A stretch of 64,000 nucleotides of DNA, from contig CAVEOA010000004.1 in the NCBI GenBank assembly GCA_963617205.1, forward strand, positions 1 through 64,000, written 5' to 3'. The position numbers were made by a program, and so were the translations under genes. Within the stretch, counting starts at the first letter, position 1. Each line of letters begins with the position of its first letter. This document shows, in pieces, positions 60,199 through 64,000 of this stretch. Source of the stretch: UBA11524 sp963617205 (lineage in GTDB: Bacteria > Bacillota > Clostridia > Christensenellales > Aristaeellaceae). The notes beneath the pieces are model-generated. The model had not been told where the DNA came from. It searched no databases and saw nothing but the letters and a program-made list of their open reading frames with translations.

Positions 60199-62808
60199 AT
60201 GAGCAAGAAAACAAAAGTCCAGCCGGACGCATCTCAGCACAAGTCCCGCCGCTGGCTGTGGATTGTGCTCGCGGTGATTGTCATCATCGTGGCGGCGGTT
60301 GTTGTCTGGTATCTGTTCCGCTTCGAGTTCCGGCGGGAATATCAGCAGATGATTGAAACGCCTGCCGGTGCGTCGGCACAGACGGAGCTGACGGCGCTCA
60401 AGGACGAAAATCCGGACGTTGAGGCACCGTACGCGCTCTACGCTGAGAACGAAAACCTGAAGCTTTATGCGGACATCGAATCGGCAAGCGTCGCCGTCTA
60501 CGACAAGCGAACCGGCGAAACGGTCTATTCCAATCCGCCGGATGCCGATAACGATAAGACGGCAAACAAGACGAACAAGAACTACCTGAAGAGTCAGTTC
60601 CTGCTGGATTACTACAATTCCGGCATGACGAGCAGCACCTATGACAGCTACTCGATGAGCGTTTCGCTGGGCAACTTCAGCGCGGCGGGCATCGAAAACG
60701 GCATTGCATTCACCTACATCGTCGGTGTCGATACCATCCAGTACCTGACGCCTTCCTACCTGCCGGCGGAGCGCTACGAGGCGCTGTATGAGCAGCTGGG
60801 CGATCAGGCGAAGAAGGCGGCTGACATCGTCTATGAGCAGCGCGAGGACGGCTACTGGATTTCCGAAAAGGGTTCGAGCCGCACACGTGAAATGGCGCGC
60901 GTCTCCAAGGAATTTGAAGCGCTCGGCGTAACGAAAGAGGAATACCTCGAGATGGAGGCGTACGCGGGCAAGGAGCAGGCGGAAACGCTGGGCTTCACCG
61001 TGACGCTGGAATGGAAGCTGGGCGAGGATTACGTCGAGGCAACCGTTCCTGCCAGCGCGATTGAGGAGCGCGGCGGCGGCAAAATCTACCGCATTCAGCT
61101 TCTGCCGTACATGGCGGCGGCGGATGACACGGAAAGCGGCTACATGGTCGTGCCGAATGGCTCGGGCAGCCTCATTCGCTTCAACAACGGCAAGAATACC
61201 GCGGCGGTGTATAGCCAATACGTCTACGACCTCGACCTGATTGACGGCGACTACACGCAGACGCAGCTGACCGAGACCGTGCGCATGCCGCTCTGGGGCA
61301 TCTGCCGCGAGAAAACCGGCGTGCTGGCGACCATCGAAAACGGCTCGGCACTGGCGAGCATCAATGCGGACGTGTCGGGACGCAACAACTCCTACAACAA
61401 CGCCTATGCGATGTTCACGCTGCGCGGCGCGGAGCTGCTGTCGCTCTTCGGCGCCGGCGAAACGTCGGAAATGCCGATTGTCGAGGAAAACCTCTACGCG
61501 GAAGACCTGATCGTCCGCTATACGCTGCTGACCGGTGAAAACGCAGGCTACAGCGGCATGGCGAACTACTACCGCGCACGGCTGATTTCCGAAGGCGTCC
61601 TGACGACGCAGACGGAATCGGGCGACATTCCCTTCTACTATGACCTGATCGGCGGCGTGAAGGAAACGACCCACTTCATGGGCATCCAGTACCTGCATGT
61701 CCGCGCAATGACGACCTTCAAGGAAGCGGACGAGATTGCGCAGCGCCTCAACAAGGCAGGCGTGAAGCATCAGGTCGTGAACTTCCAGGGCTGGATGAAC
61801 GGCGGCTACTACCATGATGTGGCGAACCGCGTATCCGTGCTCAGTGAACTGGGCGGCAAGCAGGCATTGGAGGAGCTCAGCGATGCGCTGACACGCCTTG
61901 GCGGCGAGCTGTACGCGGATGTGGCGTTCCAGAAGGTGACGCAGATCTCCAAGCGCTACATGGCGAATCAGGAGACGTCGCGCTACTACGGCGCCGGCTA
62001 TGTCGCACGCTTCGGCGTCAACAATCCGGCGAGCCTGCGCCGCACATCGAACCTCGGCTATGACGAGAACATCTACGACCTGCTTTCTCCGAAATTCCTG
62101 CCGTATTACGTCAGCGGATTCCTGAACAGCACAAAGGATTTGAACATCACCGGCATCTCCCTGCGCGATTTGGGCAGCGAGCTGCATGCGGACAAACGCC
62201 GCACGGAAGTCATCAACCGCGAGCAGGCACTCATGGTTGTCAGGCATGAGCTGGCGGACATCGCTGACAGCGGCAGGCATGTGATGGTGTCCGGCGGCAA
62301 CCTGTACGCCGTCAAGGGCGCAAATCACGTCATTGATGCCCCGATGGGCGCAACAGAATACGTCATCGTCGATGAAACAATTCCGCTCTACGAGATGATT
62401 CTGCACGGCTGCGTGAACTACACCGGCCAGGCGATGAACACGGCGGTGAGCGAGGACTGGCAGAGTGAGCTGCTGAGCATGATTGAGTACGGCGCATCGC
62501 CGCGGTACACGTTCACGGCGCAGGAAGCGTCGGATATGAAGTACACCGCGCTCAATTCGCTCTATGCGACGACGTTTGACAACTGGGCGGACAAGGCTGC
62601 GGAAAACTACGCGTACCTGAACGGCGCGCTGTCCGCCGTCAGCGGTGCACAGATGGTGGAGCATACCATCATCTCCGACACGCTCCGCTCCGTTCGCTAC
62701 GACAACGGCGTGACCATCTACATTAACTACGGCAGTCAGGATGCACAGGCAGACGGCAAGACGATTCCTGCCCGGGCGTATCTGCTTTCAGGAGGTGCAA
62801 ACGAATGA
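60199..62808 (+). CDS. DUF5696 family membrane-anchored protein
   Basis: An 869-residue protein: basic N-terminus, one membrane helix (WLWIVLAVIVIIVAAVVVWY, ~residues 19-38) and a large outside domain. The body recalls DUF5696 proteins of Clostridia and Paenibacillus found with sugar ABC transporters: N-terminal beta-sandwich (YAENENLKLYADIESASVAV), then a TIM-barrel-like part with ATTFKEADEIAQRLNKAGVK... VNFQGWMNGGYYHDVANRVS and GISLRDLGSELHADKRR. Such barrels resemble glycoside hydrolases, but no catalytic pair is evident to me. GGAGG is 7 bases before ATG 60199. Its stop overlaps the next permease start (ATGA). Confidence 0.75.
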   Translation: MSKKTKVQPDASQHKSRRWLWIVLAVIVIIVAAVVVWYLFRFEFRREYQQMIETPAGASAQTELTALKDENPDVEAPYALYAENENLKLYADIESASVAVYDKRTGETVYSNPPDADNDKTANKTNKNYLKSQFLLDYYNSGMTSSTYDSYSMSVSLGNFSAAGIENGIAFTYIVGVDTIQYLTPSYLPAERYEALYEQLGDQAKKAADIVYEQREDGYWISEKGSSRTREMARVSKEFEALGVTKEEYLEMEAYAGKEQAETLGFTVTLEWKLGEDYVEATVPASAIEERGGGKIYRIQLLPYMAAADDTESGYMVVPNGSGSLIRFNNGKNTAAVYSQYVYDLDLIDGDYTQTQLTETVRMPLWGICREKTGVLATIENGSALASINADVSGRNNSYNNAYAMFTLRGAELLSLFGAGETSEMPIVEENLYAEDLIVRYTLLTGENAGYSGMANYYRARLISEGVLTTQTESGDIPFYYDLIGGVKETTHFMGIQYLHVRAMTTFKEADEIAQRLNKAGVKHQVVNFQGWMNGGYYHDVANRVSVLSELGGKQALEELSDALTRLGGELYADVAFQKVTQISKRYMANQETSRYYGAGYVARFGVNNPASLRRTSNLGYDENIYDLLSPKFLPYYVSGFLNSTKDLNITGISLRDLGSELHADKRRTEVINREQALMVVRHELADIADSGRHVMVSGGNLYAVKGANHVIDAPMGATEYVIVDETIPLYEMILHGCVNYTGQAMNTAVSEDWQSELLSMIEYGASPRYTFTAQEASDMKYTALNSLYATTFDNWADKAAENYAYLNGALSAVSGAQMVEHTIISDTLRSVRYDNGVTIYINYGSQDAQADGKTIPARAYLLSGGANE

Positions 62809-63722
62809 AGAAGCTGCGTATCTCCATGGCGGGAAAACGCGCCATTAACGGCTACGTTTTCATCCTGCCCTGGCTGCTGGGCTTCCTGCTGTTCTACGTG
62901 CGAAGCCTCTACATGACGGTGGAGTTCTCCCTGAATTCCATGACCGTTCTGAGCACAGGCGGTTACAAGCTCGAATTTGTCGGGCTGAAGAACTACTACG
63001 AGGCCTTCTTTTCCCACGCGAGCTTCAAGCAGACGCTGACGACATCCATCGGCAACATGATCATCGATGTGCCGCTGATCATCTTCTTCTCGCTGTTTGT
63101 CGCGATGATCCTGAACAGGAAGATGAAGTGCCGCGGTCTGATTCGCGCAATCTTCTTCCTGCCCGTGTTGATGGGCGCGGAATCAGTCAGCAACGCGTTG
63201 AGCGTCGCGGCGCAGATGATGGCAGGCGGTTTGAGCGGCGCAAGCGCGGACATGGCGGCAGCGTCCTCCTCCGCCGGTACGCTCAACATGACGTACCTGA
63301 TGGACCTCTTTGCGCAGCTGGCACTGCCGGATGTGATTCTTGATTACATCACCGGTGCGGTCGAACGCATCAGCGACATCATTCAGGCATCCGGCGTACA
63401 GATCGTCCTGTTCATCGCGGGCCTGCAATCGATTCCGTCCTCGCTGTACGAGGTCGCGAAGATTGAGGGCGCAACGGGCTACGAGACGTTCTGGAAGGTC
63501 ACGTTCCCGATGGTTATGCCGCATATCATTACCTGCACGATTTACACCATCGTCGATGCGTTCAGCCAATCCGACGTGGTGCAGCTGGCATATGACACGG
63601 CGTTCACCGAGAGCAATTACGGTCTGTCATCGGCGTTCAGCGTGGTTTCAACGCTGATTACCTGCTCGCTGCTGGCGCTGGTGGTTTACCTGATCAGCAA
63701 GCGCACGTTCTACTACAACTGA
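62805..63722 (+). CDS. Second sugar ABC permease (MalF-like)
   Basis: A 305-residue permease with six membrane helices (first INGYVFILPWLLGFLLFYVR) and the ATPase-docking loop YEVAKIEGATGYETFWKVTF. A periplasm-facing insertion rich in Ala and Ser (GLSGASADMAAASSSAGTLN) is unusual. ATGA overlap with the DUF5696 gene and AGGAGG inside its end imply coupling. It pairs with the truncated gene downstream, forming a second importer in the same locus. Confidence 0.9.
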   Translation: MKKLRISMAGKRAINGYVFILPWLLGFLLFYVRSLYMTVEFSLNSMTVLSTGGYKLEFVGLKNYYEAFFSHASFKQTLTTSIGNMIIDVPLIIFFSLFVAMILNRKMKCRGLIRAIFFLPVLMGAESVSNALSVAAQMMAGGLSGASADMAAASSSAGTLNMTYLMDLFAQLALPDVILDYITGAVERISDIIQASGVQIVLFIAGLQSIPSSLYEVAKIEGATGYETFWKVTFPMVMPHIITCTIYTIVDAFSQSDVVQLAYDTAFTESNYGLSSAFSVVSTLITCSLLALVVYLISKRTFYYN

Positions 63723-63743
63723 TGCGAAGGAGTGTGAAAAGCA

Positions 63744-64000
63744 ATGGAAAAATGGCGCGCGTTTCGCAATTCTCCTCGCTATGAGGACGCAAAGGGTGGT
63801 GTCGTCAAGAAGGGCAAGGCGTTCCTGCTGTGGCTGCTGCGCTTTGTGCTGATTGTCGGTATTGCCTATGTCATCCTTTCGCCGGTCATCGGCATCGTCA
63901 GCCAGTCCTTCTTCTCCGACACGGACTCCGCGAACCCGATGGTTTACACCATTCCGATTGAAGGCACGCTCGAACGGTATACGACCGTTATCACGCAGAT
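63744..64000 (+). CDS. Sugar ABC permease (MalG-like), cut by window end
   Basis: The first ~85 residues of a permease starting MEKWRAFRNSPRYEDAKG, with a basic cytoplasmic stretch and the first helix (AFLLWLLRFVLIVGIAYVIL, then SPVIGIVSQSFFS), as in MalG-type carbohydrate permeases. AAGGAG lies 11 bases before the ATG, 21 bases after the previous gene. The rest, and probably a solute-binding protein, lie beyond the window. Confidence 0.8.
   Translation, partial: MEKWRAFRNSPRYEDAKGGVVKKGKAFLLWLLRFVLIVGIAYVILSPVIGIVSQSFFSDTDSANPMVYTIPIEGTLERYTTVITQ

Noticed and set aside
1..64000. tRNA, rRNA, T-box or attachment sites
   Set aside because: I looked for tRNA cloverleaf ends, conserved rRNA stretches and T-box anti-terminator motifs on both strands by eye and saw none; a tRNAscan/Rfam run could confirm.

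Overview
The window looks like chromosomal DNA of a fermentative, plant-fibre-associated Clostridia bacterium (Bacillota), GC-rich with strong AGGAGG-type ribosome binding sites and sigma-A-like promoters that mostly have a 17-bp spacer. The Gram-positive assignment rests on PolC-type DNA polymerase III, a PrsA-like foldase lipoprotein, a DivIC/FtsB-like division protein, a DUF1836 protein, MrfA/MrfB homologues and a CdsA-Dxr-RseP-IspG-PolC gene order. A gut or rumen Christensenellales-like lineage is my inference from style and content. No rRNA, tRNA or CRISPR array was seen.

Layout. 1-375: the 3' end of an IS481-like transposase. 404-3266 (minus): a DUF4867 cupin, a small membrane protein and a PrsA-like foldase. 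3451-7006: a heterodimeric ABC exporter with one degenerate ATP site. 7046-8933: rpsB-tsf with promoter and terminator. 8960-17592: mrfA-mrfB (UvrABC-independent DNA repair), a TPR protein, pth and mfd. 17598-19361 (minus): rsmA, a cupin and a Cys-rich protein. 19401-22636 (minus): mgtA behind a ~490-nt leader with two small ORFs and an intrinsic terminator. 22773-34644: pyrH, frr, a 63-codon gene, uppS, cdsA, dxr, rseP, ispG, a 71-bp tandem repeat array and polC. 34665-37347: unknown protein, DivIC-like protein, Ppx/GppA phosphatase, small lipoprotein. 37379-39266 (minus): phosphoglucomutase. 39370-47804: surface protein, YesL-like membrane protein with a poly-Asp tail, a ~310-bp fold-back element, methyltransferase, hslO, HEAT-like protein and a zinc-ribbon/TPR/chitobiase-like membrane protein. 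47813-49965: an XRE regulator with an operator over its own -10, then a divergent pair (DegV protein and DUF1836 protein).

50183-64000 is the accessory highlight: a glycan-use locus read in one direction. It encodes a secreted GH26 mannanase with an N-terminal CBM-like module, a ~1,000-residue solute-binding protein with extra beta-sandwich modules and no lipobox, two sugar ABC permeases, a membrane-anchored beta-propeller protein, a YIP1 protein, a DUF5696 membrane protein and a second permease pair (the last gene cut by the window end). No ATPase for these importers is present, so a shared MsmX-type ATPase elsewhere is inferred.

The most notable non-coding signals are the mgtA leader, the tandem repeats between ispG and polC, and the fold-back element at 42671-42981. 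The usual rpsB-tsf-pyrH-frr cluster is split here by about 14 kb of repair, translation and Mg2+ transport genes.
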